DNA of 64,000 nt from Planctomycetaceae bacterium (GTDB taxonomy: Bacteria > Planctomycetota > Phycisphaerae > UBA1845 > UTPLA1), in assembly GCA_011525745.1 (NCBI GenBank), contig WYBU01000140.1, positions 1-64,000 of the forward strand, given 5' to 3'. The notes below the pieces were generated by a model. The model had not been told where the DNA came from, made no database searches, and saw nothing but the letters and a program-made list of their open reading frames with translations. Below, piece by piece: positions 6,635 through 16,427 of this stretch; position 1 is the stretch's first letter, and each line of letters begins with the position of its first letter. The translations under genes were made by a program, and so were the position numbers.

Positions 6635-7612
6635 CTACACCTTGATGTTGACGATCTTCTGAATCATGGCGAGACCCAGCAACTGGGAAACGCCTGCCCC
6701 GATGAGACAGTATCGGCCGATGGGATCTTCCAGCAGCACGCGGCCGTAGTCGGGATTCACGACCATTTCCATCCCAAACACGGCGATCGGCAGCGCAAAC
6801 AACACCCATCCCGACAGCCGCCCCTCCGCCGTCAGCGCCTTGACCTGTCCAAACAGCTTGATGCGGTCGCGGATGACGGCGCTGATGTTGTCCAGCACGG
6901 CGGCCAGATCGCCGCCGGTCGTTCGCTGGATCAGAACGGCGGTCACAAAGAAGCGCACGTCCATCAGATCCAGCCGGTCGGCCATGTTCTTGAGCGAGTC
7001 CTCGATCTTGACGCCCAGATTCTGCTCTTGAAATACGATGGCGAATTCGGTGCCGGCCGGGTCGGGCAACTGTTGACCCACCAGTTGAATCGCGTTCGCC
7101 AGCGAGTGGCCGGCGCGCAGCGCCTGACTCATCAACTCGAAGACGTCAGGCAACTGGTTCATCATGCGGTTCAGTCGCATCTTGCGCTTGACGTGAATCA
7201 CGACCAGCGGCATCAGCAGGATCGCGGCGGCGATGCAGGCGGCAACGATCGGGTTCCACTGGAGCATGTAGAGTCCGACGAAGGAGAACAACGCCAGCGT
7301 GACGAGATTGAGCAGTGCGCGCGGCGCGGACCATTCAATACATGCCTGGTCCAGCGCGCGCTGAAGCCAGGCGACGACACTGAGCTTGGCCAAAGCGGCC
7401 GAGATCGCCGTCTTGGGTTCGTAGCGGCGGCGCAGGATCGAGTCGGCCGATTTGCGTTCCTCGCTGCGGACGCGGTCGGTGAGGCGGTCGAGGACTCGCT
7501 TCTGATCCGACTTGCGCAGATCAAGAATGAGCTGGTAAACGCCGTAGGCGAGCAGCGTCGAACCGGACAGCGGCAGTGCGTACAGGCCGATCTGATTGAT
7601 GAAGTTGTCCAT
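6635..7612 (-). CDS. tadB: Flp pilus assembly inner-membrane protein TadB
   Basis: A 325-residue polytopic membrane protein with the T2SF domain (MNQLPDVFELMSQALRAGHSLANAIQLVGQQ and EQNLGVKIEDSLKNMADRLD, then the TTGGDLAAVLDNIS block), paralogous to TadC. I chose ATG 7612 because GAGGA lies nine bases upstream. The longer alternative at 7657 would overlap the tadA stop and has no ribosome site. It works as the hetero-oligomeric partner of TadC in the pilus platform. Confidence 0.92.
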   Translation of the reverse strand: MDNFINQIGLYALPLSGSTLLAYGVYQLILDLRKSDQKRVLDRLTDRVRSEERKSADSILRRRYEPKTAISAALAKLSVVAWLQRALDQACIEWSAPRALLNLVTLALFSFVGLYMLQWNPIVAACIAAAILLMPLVVIHVKRKMRLNRMMNQLPDVFELMSQALRAGHSLANAIQLVGQQLPDPAGTEFAIVFQEQNLGVKIEDSLKNMADRLDLMDVRFFVTAVLIQRTTGGDLAAVLDNISAVIRDRIKLFGQVKALTAEGRLSGWVLFALPIAVFGMEMVVNPDYGRVLLEDPIGRYCLIGAGVSQLLGLAMIQKIVNIKV

Positions 7613-7649
7613 TGGCTGCAATCCTCGAGGCGGCCTTTCAATCGTTCGA

Positions 7650-9113
7650 CTATTCATCCACGTCCGACATCAGCACGCGGCGCTCGAAAATGGACGGATC
7701 GACGTCTTCGCCATGCGCGCGAAGCCGGTCGAGAAAGCTGGGGCGCAATCCGGTCGCCAGGTGATGGCCGTAGGCCTTTCCGGCGCCGTCGACCCCGAGT
7801 TGCTCGAACTTGAAAATCTCCTGCATCGTGACCATGTCGCCTTCCATGCCCTGAATCTCGGTCACCGCCATGACCTTGCGCGGCCCGCCGGAGAGCCGCG
7901 CGGCGTTGACCAGCAGGTGCACGGCCGAGGCGATCTGCTGCCGAATGGCCTTCACCGGCAGCTCAAAGCCGGCCATCATGACCATGGTTTCAAGGCGCTG
8001 AATCGCGTCGCGCGGGCTGTTGGCGTGAATGGTCGTGAGCGAACCGTCGTGGCCGGTGTTCATGGCCTGAAGCATGTCCAGCGTCTCCGCGCCGCGACAC
8101 TCGCCGACAACGATGCGGTCGGGCCGCATACGCAGCGAGTTGATGAGCAGGTCGCGGATCGCGATGCGCCCCTTGCCTTCGATGTTGGCCGGACGCGTCT
8201 CAAGCCGGACGACGTGCGGCTGTCGCATGGCCAGTTCGGCCGCGTCCTCGATGGTGACAATCCGCTCATCGTCCGGAATAAAGCTCGACAGGTTGTTCAG
8301 CAGCGTCGTCTTGCCCGAGCCGGTGCCGCCGACGACGACGATGTTCAACCGCGCCCGCACGCAGGCGCGAAGAAAGTCGATCATTTCCGGGGCGATGCTT
8401 TTGAAGCGCAGATAATCGTCCCAGGTGATCGGATCGCGGCCGAAGCGCCGGATCGACATGCTGGGGCCATCGATCGCCAGCGGAGGAATGACGGCGTTGA
8501 CGCGCGAGCCGTCCTTGAGGCGCGCATCGACCATGGGCGTGACTTCGTCGCAGCGACGTCCGATGGTCGAGCAGATCTTGTCAATCACGTGCAGCAAATG
8601 CTCGTTATCCTTGAAGCGCACGGGCGTCAGTTCGAGCTTGCCGCGGCGCTCGACGTAAACCTGCCTGGGACCGTTGATCAGGATGTCGCTGATGTGCGGA
8701 TCGCCCAGCAGCGTTTCCAGCGGGCCGAGTCCGAACGTCTCGTTGAGAATTTCCTCGATGAGCTGCTGGCGCTCGTTGATGTTGAGCAGCGCCTGCTCCT
8801 GCTCGCACAGATTGGAAACGACCTGCCGAACCTCCTCGCGAATATCGGCTTCCTCGCGCTGATTCAGCGCGGACAGATCGAGCGTCTCGACCAGCTTGCG
8901 GTGAATGCGCGTCTTCATCGCGTAAAACTGTTCCTGCCGATCATCCAGCGGCTTGCTCGCCCCTTTGCGCGGCGGCGGGGCGGGCGTCGCAGCCGCGGCG
9001 CCGCCGGCCGGTGGCGGGGGAGCGGCGGTCGCACCGGTGTTGAGAGACAGTTTCATGGGCGTTGCGCTCGGCTTGGCCGGTCGCAGCACGGCGGGCTTGC
9101 TCTTTCCGAACAT
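7650..9113 (-). CDS. tadA: Flp pilus secretion ATPase TadA/CpaF
   Basis: This 487-residue protein belongs to the GspE/VirB11-like secretion ATPases. A Pro/Ala-rich linker (residues ~30-50) precedes the N-terminal domain ([34 protein letters not shown]). The Walker A motif is GGTGSGKTT (262-270), with an Asp box around [12 protein letters not shown], and a Walker B/His box around [14 protein letters not shown] and [15 protein letters not shown]. It powers pilin extrusion through TadB/TadC. The ATG at 9113 has GGGGAG six bases upstream; the preceding TTG is unlikely to be used. The 293-bp gap upstream suggests its own promoter or a processed polycistron. Confidence 0.95.
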   Translation of the reverse strand: MFGKSKPAVLRPAKPSATPMKLSLNTGATAAPPPPAGGAAAATPAPPPRKGASKPLDDRQEQFYAMKTRIHRKLVETLDLSALNQREEADIREEVRQVVSNLCEQEQALLNINERQQLIEEILNETFGLGPLETLLGDPHISDILINGPRQVYVERRGKLELTPVRFKDNEHLLHVIDKICSTIGRRCDEVTPMVDARLKDGSRVNAVIPPLAIDGPSMSIRRFGRDPITWDDYLRFKSIAPEMIDFLRACVRARLNIVVVGGTGSGKTTLLNNLSSFIPDDERIVTIEDAAELAMRQPHVVRLETRPANIEGKGRIAIRDLLINSLRMRPDRIVVGECRGAETLDMLQAMNTGHDGSLTTIHANSPRDAIQRLETMVMMAGFELPVKAIRQQIASAVHLLVNAARLSGGPRKVMAVTEIQGMEGDMVTMQEIFKFEQLGVDGAGKAYGHHLATGLRPSFLDRLRAHGEDVDPSIFERRVLMSDVDE

Positions 9114-9409
9114 CAAGGTCTCCCCTCTGAGCGCGTGTTTGACAGGGCCGATTCAGGGCGAACCGTTGCAGCGGAGCGTTTCGCCCCTCGCGACGACGAC
9201 TCGCCGCTCGCTTCACGCTCCCGGCTTGGTCACGTTCAGGGTCGCGGATCGGTTCAGCCTTCTCAAAACGCTCACCAACGGAGTCACGTGCGTCCGTTTT
9301 TCCGTCACGGGCGCGCCAATGCAATGCCCCGACCAGGGACAGGCGGGGCTACAACGTCTTGTCGGCACGATGGGGGGAGAACTTGCTGCGCTGAATCAAT
9401 TCGCGCCGC

Positions 9410-10666
9410 CTACGCCGGCTCCGGCGCCGTGTTATGGGGTGCGCCGGAAATCGAGCCGGAGTCGACCACTTTTCGCGATCCGCCCAGCAGCCGCCCGAGC
9501 AACCCGCCGCGATGATGCGCGGAAGGTTGACCCTGCCGCGACGGCGCGTGCAGCTTCTGAGCCAGCGACACCACCGCCTGTCGCGCCTTGCTGCGCCCCC
9601 ATGACGTCTTGAGGGGCTGTCCGATATTGATGGCCGAGCTGACCGCCTTCCAGTCGTCGGGAATCGTGGCGAACATGGGACGACCGATTGTCCGCTCGAC
9701 CTGCTCGGCGTCCAGAAATCCGGAGTCGCAGTCGACGCGGTTGCAGACGAGATGCAGGCGATCGAGATTGAACCCGCTTTGCGCCAGTTCACGGCAAATG
9801 CGGTCCGCGTTTCGCACCGCCGTCACGAGCAACTGCACGACCAGCAGACTGTGATCGGCCGAATCTATCACGGTCTGGCCGCCGCCGTCGTACCGCGACG
9901 GTCCGTCAACTACGACGTAATCGAACGTATCGACCAGCGCCGTCAAGACGCTGGCACAGTGGGCCGCGGTAATCGAATCCGCCTGCTGGAACGCGTGCGG
10001 CCGGGCCAGCACGCGCACCCCACTGTCATGCTCCACCATGGCCTTGTTGAGCATCTCCGTTTCGATCTGCTCGTGCGTATCGACCAGGTCAGCAATGGTG
10101 AACTGCGCCTGAAGATCGAGTATCGTGGCGGCCTGCCCAAAGCGGAAATCGAGGTCCACCAGCGCGACCCGGCCGGGCGTCTCGATCAGCGTGGACAGCT
10201 CGACGGCCAGGTTGGCGGCGATCGTCGTGGCGCCGACGCCGCCGGCACTGCCGATCACCGCGATGAGCTTGCCCGGTTCCTTGCGGCCGGCGTCGACGCG
10301 CTCGATCTTGGCCAGCGCCCGGTCGAGTTCTTCGTCGGTCAGCGGCTTGATGAGGAATTCACGAAAGCCGGCGCGCATGGCCCTGAGGACCACGTCGCCT
10401 TCGGTGTGCTCGCTCAACGCGAAGGCGGCCAGCCCAGCGTTGGCCTCGAGCACCTGGCGCATGATCTCGATCACGTGATCGACGTTCGGGTCGAGATGGA
10501 CGACGACGATGTCGACCGCGAACTGGCCGACGGCCTGCGGAAGCAGGCTCGGCTCGTCGAGTTCGGCGACGATTTTCAGACCGGGCACGCGGAGCAGGCA
10601 GCCGCGCAGCTCGGACGAGTACGAATCGTCGGCGTTGAACAATAACACGCGCAGGGATTGCGCCAT
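9410..10666 (-). CDS. cpaE: Pilus assembly localisation ATPase CpaE/TadZ
   Basis: 418 residues. An N-terminal receiver-like domain (residues ~5-115, VLLFNADDSYSSELRGCLL... EFLIKPLTDEELDRAL) precedes a MinD/ParA-type ATPase (residues ~125-370). The deviant Walker A reads GSAGGVGATT, lacking the usual first lysine as in many CpaE proteins, and VALVDLDFRFGQ follows. CpaE/TadZ positions the Tad machine at the cell pole. ATG 10666 is preceded by GAGAGGA at eight bases. A terminator lies between tadG and this gene, so it starts a second transcript containing tadA, tadB and tadC. Confidence 0.9.
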   Translation of the reverse strand: MAQSLRVLLFNADDSYSSELRGCLLRVPGLKIVAELDEPSLLPQAVGQFAVDIVVVHLDPNVDHVIEIMRQVLEANAGLAAFALSEHTEGDVVLRAMRAGFREFLIKPLTDEELDRALAKIERVDAGRKEPGKLIAVIGSAGGVGATTIAANLAVELSTLIETPGRVALVDLDFRFGQAATILDLQAQFTIADLVDTHEQIETEMLNKAMVEHDSGVRVLARPHAFQQADSITAAHCASVLTALVDTFDYVVVDGPSRYDGGGQTVIDSADHSLLVVQLLVTAVRNADRICRELAQSGFNLDRLHLVCNRVDCDSGFLDAEQVERTIGRPMFATIPDDWKAVSSAINIGQPLKTSWGRSKARQAVVSLAQKLHAPSRQGQPSAHHRGGLLGRLLGGSRKVVDSGSISGAPHNTAPEPA

Positions 10667-10811
10667 TACGTACGTCCTCTCACCCAGCATCGACCGAAAA
10701 GAGGACTCTGTTTATTAGGTCGGGAACGCCATCGACGGCATTTTTGCACCATTGTGCCGCATCGCGCGATAATCCGAGCCTCACCTCCCTCATTCGCTGC
10801 CTCGCTGCTGA

Positions 10812-10876
10812 AAAAAGAATCCGCCGGAAGCAAGGGGGCAAGCCGCATCCGGCTGCCGCCCCCATTTCCGGCGGAT
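10812..10876 (-). terminator. Rho-independent terminator after tadG
   Basis: On the minus strand an 11-bp perfect stem (ATCCGCCGGAA at 10819-10829 paired with TTCCGGCGGAT at 10866-10876) contains an inner GC-rich imperfect stem and is followed at once by TCTTTTTT. It lies about 80 bp past the tadG stop and about 150 bp before cpaE, and so divides the tad cluster into two transcription units. Confidence 0.8.
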
Positions 10877-10956
10877 CGGCCCGCTGGGGCCTGTTGCTCC
10901 GCTCGTCGCACCATCGCATCAAACGCCGGAAGCGCGCTGCCGCGCCCGACGCCGCG

Positions 10957-12846
10957 CTATTGAATCAACTGGACAGGGCGCTTGCCGCTGATCGTCTCAA
11001 ATATCTCCAAAAGCTGTCCGACGTATTCGTCGGGGTTGCCGGAGGCGTAAAACGACTCGCCGTTGGCTGTGCGCGCGATCTGCTCACACAGGTCGCGGTC
11101 GGCGTCGTGGCCGACCGTCACCGTGTAAATCCGCATGTTCTGCTGCGCGGCGTACTGCGCGCGATCGAGCGCCCAGTTGACCGCGGCCGGAGCGCCGTTG
11201 CCGACGTAGTTTCCATACTGATCGATGTTGGGCTTTCCGTCCGTCATCAGTACGATGACCTTGGATGCCGTGGGGCGCGCCCGCTGGCTCTGAAGCTCCA
11301 GGATGCCCCGGTTCATACCGCCGCCAATGTTCGTTGTGCCGTCGTAGTGATTGGCCTGCATGACGGCCAGTCGGTCCCACACGCTCTGGACGTCCGCCGT
11401 CAGATTCACTTCATGCCGCGCCGTCGTGCCGAAGATCTCCAGCGACATCTGGTCCTGCCAGTCGTTGCTCGAAATTCGATCCACCATCGCATGGACGGCG
11501 TCCTTGACCGCCTGAAGCGGTTGCTCCGGCGTGCCCGAAAGCTCCGGCGTCTCCGCATAGCTCGGCCGCGTCTCCAGGTGATAGTTCACGACGGTCTTGA
11601 TGCCGAAGCGATACCGGAAGTTCGGATCGGTGCGGTACATTTCAGACGTGTTGCTCGACACGTAGGCGATGTACTGGCCCCATGATCCTTGATTGAAAGC
11701 GTAGCCGGCCTGCTGCGTCAGTTCGTTCGAGTCGACGCGGTTGTCGCCGTTGCCTGGGCCACCGTTGTACTTGCCGCCCGACTTCTTGCTCTTCCATCCG
11801 GCCAGGCCGAGCAGGCAGCGAACACGGTTGTAGTAGATCGTCGAATTGCCGTCATAGGTCCCGCTGAGAAGCGCCGTGCGCTCCGCCAACGAGTAGCCGG
11901 CTTCCGTGATGTTGGTGATCACGTCGGGATCCGTGCAGACCTGACTTCGCGGGATGTAATACAGACCGTGATCGGTTTCCGGAACGTACACGCCGATATC
12001 CAGCGGCATGCCCCAGCCGGTCATCCATCCCCAGCGCGGACCGGCCGGATTCGTGCTGCCGCCGAGCGGCTCGGCGCCCGGATCGGGGTTGCCGCCCTGG
12101 CTGTTGGGCGAGCCAGGCCCGGTGCCCGGCTGATCGTTGTAGTTGGTCGGATTGCCCGGCGGGGCCGGATCGATTCCGTTGCCGACGCCGTTGTTGCCCT
12201 TCTGAATGGGCAGTCCGATCCAGATGTCCTTGAGGTTGACATTGACGCCCGGCAGCGGCGAGCCGTCGTTGTCGGACAAGAACGTTGTGTAGTGCTGAAG
12301 CTCGCTGTCGTCGTTCATCGAGCCGGACAGGTCGATGACCATCGCAATGTCGCGCGGCATGAGCATCGCCACCGCGGACGCGCTGACGTTGGTCGGGCTG
12401 CCGCCGATGACCGTGCTGAACAGCAGGTGAAGCGGACCGTCCGCCGCGGTCGCATCTCGGCGCGCCGTGATCTTGACGGCGTCATAGGGCTGCTGCCCGG
12501 GCTGGAATGTGAACTTACCCGTGGCGACATCCGGCACGGCGCGTCCGAAGACGACGTCGTTGTACGGATTGATGGTCAGCCCGTTGAAGGCCACCTGGTT
12601 CATTTCGGCGTACTCAACGGCCTTCTGCCGTGCGCCTTCGAGTCCGTCGGGCATGCCCAGTTCGGCGGCGGCGGCCAAGGCGGCTGCGTCGGCGACGGTC
12701 TGAAGCTCGGCTCGCGCCGTGAACATCAGACCGGTGTCGACTGCCAACGCGGCCGCGCCAAAGCCGAGCATTGTCGTGACGATGGCGGTCTGCGCGACGG
12801 CCACGCCGCGATCCCTGCGGTGAACAACGCGATCTTTTCCCTTCAT
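10957..12846 (-). CDS. tadG: TadG-like pilus protein with von Willebrand A domain
   Basis: This 629-residue protein starts MKGKDRVVHRRDRG, followed by a single membrane segment (AQTAIVTTMLGFGAAALAVDTG) and the TadE/F/G-like helix rich in alanine (AELQTVADAAALAAAAELG). A VWA domain follows with the MIDAS residues DLSGS (172-176), the threonine of TTNIGGG and MTDGKPN. About 270 residues rich in Gly, Asn and Pro are inserted between the first and second MIDAS motifs, which is unusually long. It is probably anchored in the inner membrane with the VWA domain in the periplasm, where it may act in pilus anchoring. ATG 12846 was chosen because it directly precedes the charged N-terminus and membrane helix; GGGGGG is the only possible ribosome site. 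Confidence 0.85.
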   Translation of the reverse strand: MKGKDRVVHRRDRGVAVAQTAIVTTMLGFGAAALAVDTGLMFTARAELQTVADAAALAAAAELGMPDGLEGARQKAVEYAEMNQVAFNGLTINPYNDVVFGRAVPDVATGKFTFQPGQQPYDAVKITARRDATAADGPLHLLFSTVIGGSPTNVSASAVAMLMPRDIAMVIDLSGSMNDDSELQHYTTFLSDNDGSPLPGVNVNLKDIWIGLPIQKGNNGVGNGIDPAPPGNPTNYNDQPGTGPGSPNSQGGNPDPGAEPLGGSTNPAGPRWGWMTGWGMPLDIGVYVPETDHGLYYIPRSQVCTDPDVITNITEAGYSLAERTALLSGTYDGNSTIYYNRVRCLLGLAGWKSKKSGGKYNGGPGNGDNRVDSNELTQQAGYAFNQGSWGQYIAYVSSNTSEMYRTDPNFRYRFGIKTVVNYHLETRPSYAETPELSGTPEQPLQAVKDAVHAMVDRISSNDWQDQMSLEIFGTTARHEVNLTADVQSVWDRLAVMQANHYDGTTNIGGGMNRGILELQSQRARPTASKVIVLMTDGKPNIDQYGNYVGNGAPAAVNWALDRAQYAAQQNMRIYTVTVGHDADRDLCEQIARTANGESFYASGNPDEYVGQLLEIFETISGKRPVQLIQ

Positions 12847-13299
12847 GACAATCCCCCCACGTTCGGACAGTCGGTCCGCGCCGCGCAACGGGCGCCGGCA
12901 GCGGGACCTGGTTTCCCCTGCACGAAGAATCACACTGTTAATTTCGAATATGCGCGGCGCGAGAAGCAAATCGAATTGTCCGACCGGTAATCGCCGAAAT
13001 TCTGGAGCGCAAATAGCGCTCGGCAGGACTTGCCGAATGGGAGATTATCCGCGTGTGGTTTTCGGGCCGCGCGCATAGAGGCAGCGGCATGTCACATCGG
13101 CCGGAAACTTCGCAGACAGAACTGCGCGCTATCGAAGCAGCGAGCAGGACGTTGCCGCAAATGGCCGGGGTGGCGCGGTCAGGCTCTCGTGCGCGGCGGG
13201 CTGGGCGATTCGGAAGAACGTGTCAGGCGAGGGCCTGGCCGTGCGGATCATTGCAGCGCGCAGACACGGCAGTCGGTGTAATTGCAACCTCCACAGGCC
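12847..13299. other. Gene-free stretch between cpaC and tadG
   Basis: No gene is supported. The stretch holds one copy of the GGCACGGTCAAG-type palindrome (13171-13245) and presumably the promoter of tadG near 12850-12970, although I see no convincing -35/-10 pair. Confidence 0.4.
13171..13245. repeat. Dispersed palindrome, GGCACGGTCAAG family, copy 1
   Basis: The terminal arms (TGGCGCGGTCAGGC and GCCTGGCCGTGC) are inverted to each other, with inner CTCGTGCGC and a core GGCGATTCGGAAGAACG. The core and both arms recur at 28895-28968 (reversed), 35389-35460 and, in a variant, 35551-35627. The element is about 75 bp and always lies between genes. It contains no open frame. Confidence 0.8.
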
Positions 13300-15141
13300 C
13301 TACTCATCAAAATCTGAGATGCCCCACGGTCCGCGCAGCGTGAGGTCATCCGATTCGGGCGGTTCGGCGGCAGGCCGGACTCTCGTGGGTTGGCGATAGC
13401 GCGGAGCGCCGGCGCGTGCCGGCTCGGCGCGCGGTTTGCCTTCCAGCTTCTGCTCGAAAAACAGCTCGTAGTCGGTGGGTGTCGTCATGTCCGCGCCGGG
13501 CACCGGCGGCACCTGGTGCGGATCCAACGGCATGACCAGTTCCGGCGTGACGAGAATGACCAGCTCGGTTTCGTTGCGCTGATACTGCACGGACGAGAAC
13601 AGCGTTCCCAACACCGGGATGTCGCCGAGACCCGGCAGCTTGGAAGCCAACGCCTGCACGCGCTCGCTCAGCAGACCGCCCACTGCAAACGTCTGCCCGT
13701 TGCCCACCTCGACCGTCGATTCCACGCGCCGCGTGGACAGACTGAACACCGGCAATCCGCCGGCGACGCCGCCCGTGGCCGGTATCAGGTCGCTGACTTC
13801 GGCCATTACTCTCATGCGGACGATGTTGTTGTCGAGAATCGTCGGAATGAAGCCGAGGCGGATGCCGAATTCGCGATACTCGATCGTGATGGAACCGGCG
13901 ACAGCGCCGCCCTGGGTTACCGGAATCGGGAATTCGCCGCCGGACAGGAAGGAGGCTTCCTGACCGTTGACGGCGACGACGTTCGGCTCGGCCAGAATGC
14001 GGAACAGATTGTTCTCGCGCAGCGCGTTGACGAACATCTGGAACTCGGCGCGGGGGAACCCAAAAGTCATGTTGGTGGTCGGCAAGTTCGCCGTGGGCAA
14101 GCGGTTGTAATAGAGCTGACCGCCCAAGCTGTTGGGCAAGTTCATATTAGGGACCACCCCCAACGGAAGGAGCGGCGCGATGCGAGGATCCAGGTTGAAC
14201 ACGCCCGTATCGGTGAACGTCGTCGGATTCAGGTTGCCCAGGTTATTGGCGAAGAAGAAGTCCCGCGTCCAGTCGCTGCCGCCGATGGCCCAGTTCATGT
14301 TCAGCTCACGAACGGCCTGCCGATTGACCTCGGCGACCGTGCACCGCAGCAGCGCTTGTTGAAGGCCGCCGACGTCCATGTGGTTGACCACGCGCGGATG
14401 CATGATCAGCGCCAGGTTCTGGATGCGCTCCGCCGTCAGCAAATCGGGCACTCGCCCCGTCAAGATCAGCGTGCCCGACAGCATCCGTGCTTCGACCTGA
14501 GCGTGAGGCGCCAGTCGCCGCAGGGCGTCGTTGAGCATCGGCAGGTCGATTTCGACGACGATTTCAAACGTCTTGCGCTGGCCGTCTTCGGTCCAGATCG
14601 TCAGTTGCGTCGTGCCGTACTCAATCCCCGTGACGATCAGCTCGCGCGGGCTGGGCGGCGTCGGCAGATCGGCCACCTCTTCGTTCGATACGGCCGCGCG
14701 GATGATCGACACGTTGGAGCGCAGCATGGCCGACTGGCCCTTGACCAGCCGGATGATCTCGACGTCGCGGGAAAGCGTTGTGACCGAGGTCTCCAGCGGC
14801 TGCGTGGGCGTTTGAGTCGCCTCTGCCGTCGCCGGCTCGCCGTTCTCGGGCGGCTGGCCGTTGTCGGTCGGGCCATTCTCCTGCTGCGCCAGGCCCGTAC
14901 CCGACAATGCATGCAGGATCCACGGCACGTGCGATGTCGCGGTTCCGGCATGGGCAGGGCCGGCGGCGGCGTTTATTGCCGCAAAAACGGCCAGGACGGC
15001 GACGAGCGTCGCAGTCCTGGCCGGGATGGTGCTGAATTGCGAACGGAACGCAGGGCGGCGCGTTTCGTCGTCGCTCGTCAGACCGGCGTTGTCGAATCCA
15101 TCCGTGGTACGATGGCAGTCACCATCCCTGGCGCAATTCAT
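13300..15141 (-). CDS. cpaC: Outer-membrane secretin CpaC/RcpA
   Basis: This 613-residue secretin forms the outer-membrane channel of the Tad system. After a hydrophobic export signal (residues ~30-55) it has the pilus-type N-domain (RDVEIIRLVKGQSAMLRSN), a BON-like region (RMLSGTLILTGRVPDLLTAERIQNLA), and the secretin core (NLFRILAEPNVVAVNGQEASFLSGGEFPIPV, then LPGLGDIPVLGTLFSSVQYQRNETELVILVTPELV). ATG 15141 has GAGGAG seven bases upstream. The C-terminal tail, rich in Pro, Arg and Ala (last ~60 residues), is extra. It follows cpaB by 25 bp and is surely co-transcribed with it. Confidence 0.93.
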   Translation of the reverse strand: MNCARDGDCHRTTDGFDNAGLTSDDETRRPAFRSQFSTIPARTATLVAVLAVFAAINAAAGPAHAGTATSHVPWILHALSGTGLAQQENGPTDNGQPPENGEPATAEATQTPTQPLETSVTTLSRDVEIIRLVKGQSAMLRSNVSIIRAAVSNEEVADLPTPPSPRELIVTGIEYGTTQLTIWTEDGQRKTFEIVVEIDLPMLNDALRRLAPHAQVEARMLSGTLILTGRVPDLLTAERIQNLALIMHPRVVNHMDVGGLQQALLRCTVAEVNRQAVRELNMNWAIGGSDWTRDFFFANNLGNLNPTTFTDTGVFNLDPRIAPLLPLGVVPNMNLPNSLGGQLYYNRLPTANLPTTNMTFGFPRAEFQMFVNALRENNLFRILAEPNVVAVNGQEASFLSGGEFPIPVTQGGAVAGSITIEYREFGIRLGFIPTILDNNIVRMRVMAEVSDLIPATGGVAGGLPVFSLSTRRVESTVEVGNGQTFAVGGLLSERVQALASKLPGLGDIPVLGTLFSSVQYQRNETELVILVTPELVMPLDPHQVPPVPGADMTTPTDYELFFEQKLEGKPRAEPARAGAPRYRQPTRVRPAAEPPESDDLTLRGPWGISDFDE

Positions 15142-15166
15142 GAATAGGCTCCTCGTGGTCCGTTCG

Positions 15167-16177
15167 TCAGAACGGCGTCGGAGTCGTCGGCGCCGTTCGC
15201 ATGTTCTGCGGCGCCGCGCCGTCCACATTTCGCGGCGCGCCGCCTGGTCTTTCGTTTCGTGCGACCGATTCGACCCGCTCCTGAAACTCAGGACCGGTGT
15301 AGACGACTCGCTCAACGTCGCTTCCGCGGTAGATTTCCAGCGTGTGCTTCCGCACCGGCGGCTCGACGGGCGGCTGCGGTTGCGGCTTCGCGACCGGGGC
15401 CGGCGGCGGCTCGACAACGGCCACCTGGACCGGTTCAGGTCTCTTCGTCAACGCGGACACCAAATCCGCGAATCGCTTCCGCATGGCCTCGCGTTTCTTT
15501 TCGGCGTCCTCGCCCTTCGAGGAACCGCCGCGCAAAGCCAGTCGAATCGTCGATCGCGACGCCACGTCCAGCGACGGCACGTCCTCCGGCCGCACGAACA
15601 GCGTGACCGAACGCTCCAGTCGCGTCGTCTTGCCGTCCGGATCCATCGTCTTGGTCGACTGACCGACCGCCGCCACCCGGACATCTTCGAGCAACAACTT
15701 ACTGATCGGCTGACCGAGGCGTCCGGTCTGAGATTTTGGCGTTTCCAATGCGTAGATATCCACGCGATGGCCCGGCATGACGAAGCCGGCCACCGCGGTG
15801 GACTCATCCACCTTGACCGCGACCGCACGGTAGCCGTCGGGTATCTGCGAGGGCAGGCCCGGCTCCGCGCCGACGGGCGCAAGCATTTCGCCGGATAACG
15901 CGATGCCGGTGGAAATGGGCACGAGCGGAACGCGTCCAACGAGGTTATCAATGTTGGAAAAGGCCCCCGGCGGCACAAGCGCCTTGGGCACGGCGGCCAG
16001 CTTCAGCATCTCCTTGTCGAGTTGCGACGCGGCATCGATCGGCCGGCCGGCGACGACCACGTTGACGGTGTCGACCGGTTCGGCCTGGGCCTTCTTAAGA
16101 ATGTTGATTCCAATCTTGATGGCCACGAAGCCCATTCCCAGCCCTAGTACCAACGGAATGACGGTTTTGCCCTTCAT
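15167..16177 (-). CDS. cpaB: Flp pilus assembly protein CpaB/RcpC
   Basis: 336 residues. An N-terminal membrane anchor (VIPLVLGLGMGFVAIKIGINIL) precedes a SAF-type domain (VVVAGRPIDAASQLDKEMLKLAAVPKALVPPGAF ... DGYRAVAVKVDESTAVAGFVMPGHRVDIYAL), the usual organisation of CpaB periplasmic subunits that associate with the secretin. A proline-rich stretch (PPPAPVAKPQPQPPVEPP) and an unrelated C-terminal tail follow. ATG 16177 is preceded by AAGGAG at eight bases. It lies in the flp-cpaA-tadE-cpaB-cpaC-tadG transcript. Confidence 0.9.
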   Translation of the reverse strand: MKGKTVIPLVLGLGMGFVAIKIGINILKKAQAEPVDTVNVVVAGRPIDAASQLDKEMLKLAAVPKALVPPGAFSNIDNLVGRVPLVPISTGIALSGEMLAPVGAEPGLPSQIPDGYRAVAVKVDESTAVAGFVMPGHRVDIYALETPKSQTGRLGQPISKLLLEDVRVAAVGQSTKTMDPDGKTTRLERSVTLFVRPEDVPSLDVASRSTIRLALRGGSSKGEDAEKKREAMRKRFADLVSALTKRPEPVQVAVVEPPPAPVAKPQPQPPVEPPVRKHTLEIYRGSDVERVVYTGPEFQERVESVARNERPGGAPRNVDGAAPQNMRTAPTTPTPF

Positions 16178-16427
16178 GAGAGAGACTCCTTGCGACCGTT
16201 TCAGCGCCAGGCACGCCCGTGCCGTTGCAGCCACCCGCGTGGTGAGCGACGGGGTCCTGAAACGAGCCGTAAACTGGTGGTGCGTAAAAAGTTGAAGCTG
16301 CCGACGGGCGTCGACAGCACGTGGGCCTCCGAAGGCCGCGTTGGATTCGTCGTGGGCGCCCAGCATGCCCATGCTGCAAGCCGGGCCGCCCGTTATTCAC
16401 GTACCCAGGCGTCAGGTGCCGGGTTTG

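Noticed and set aside
7596..9515. 639-codon plus-strand open frame opposite tadA
   Set aside because: It is the antisense shadow of tadA and neighbours; no motif, and the minus strand encodes a full secretion ATPase.
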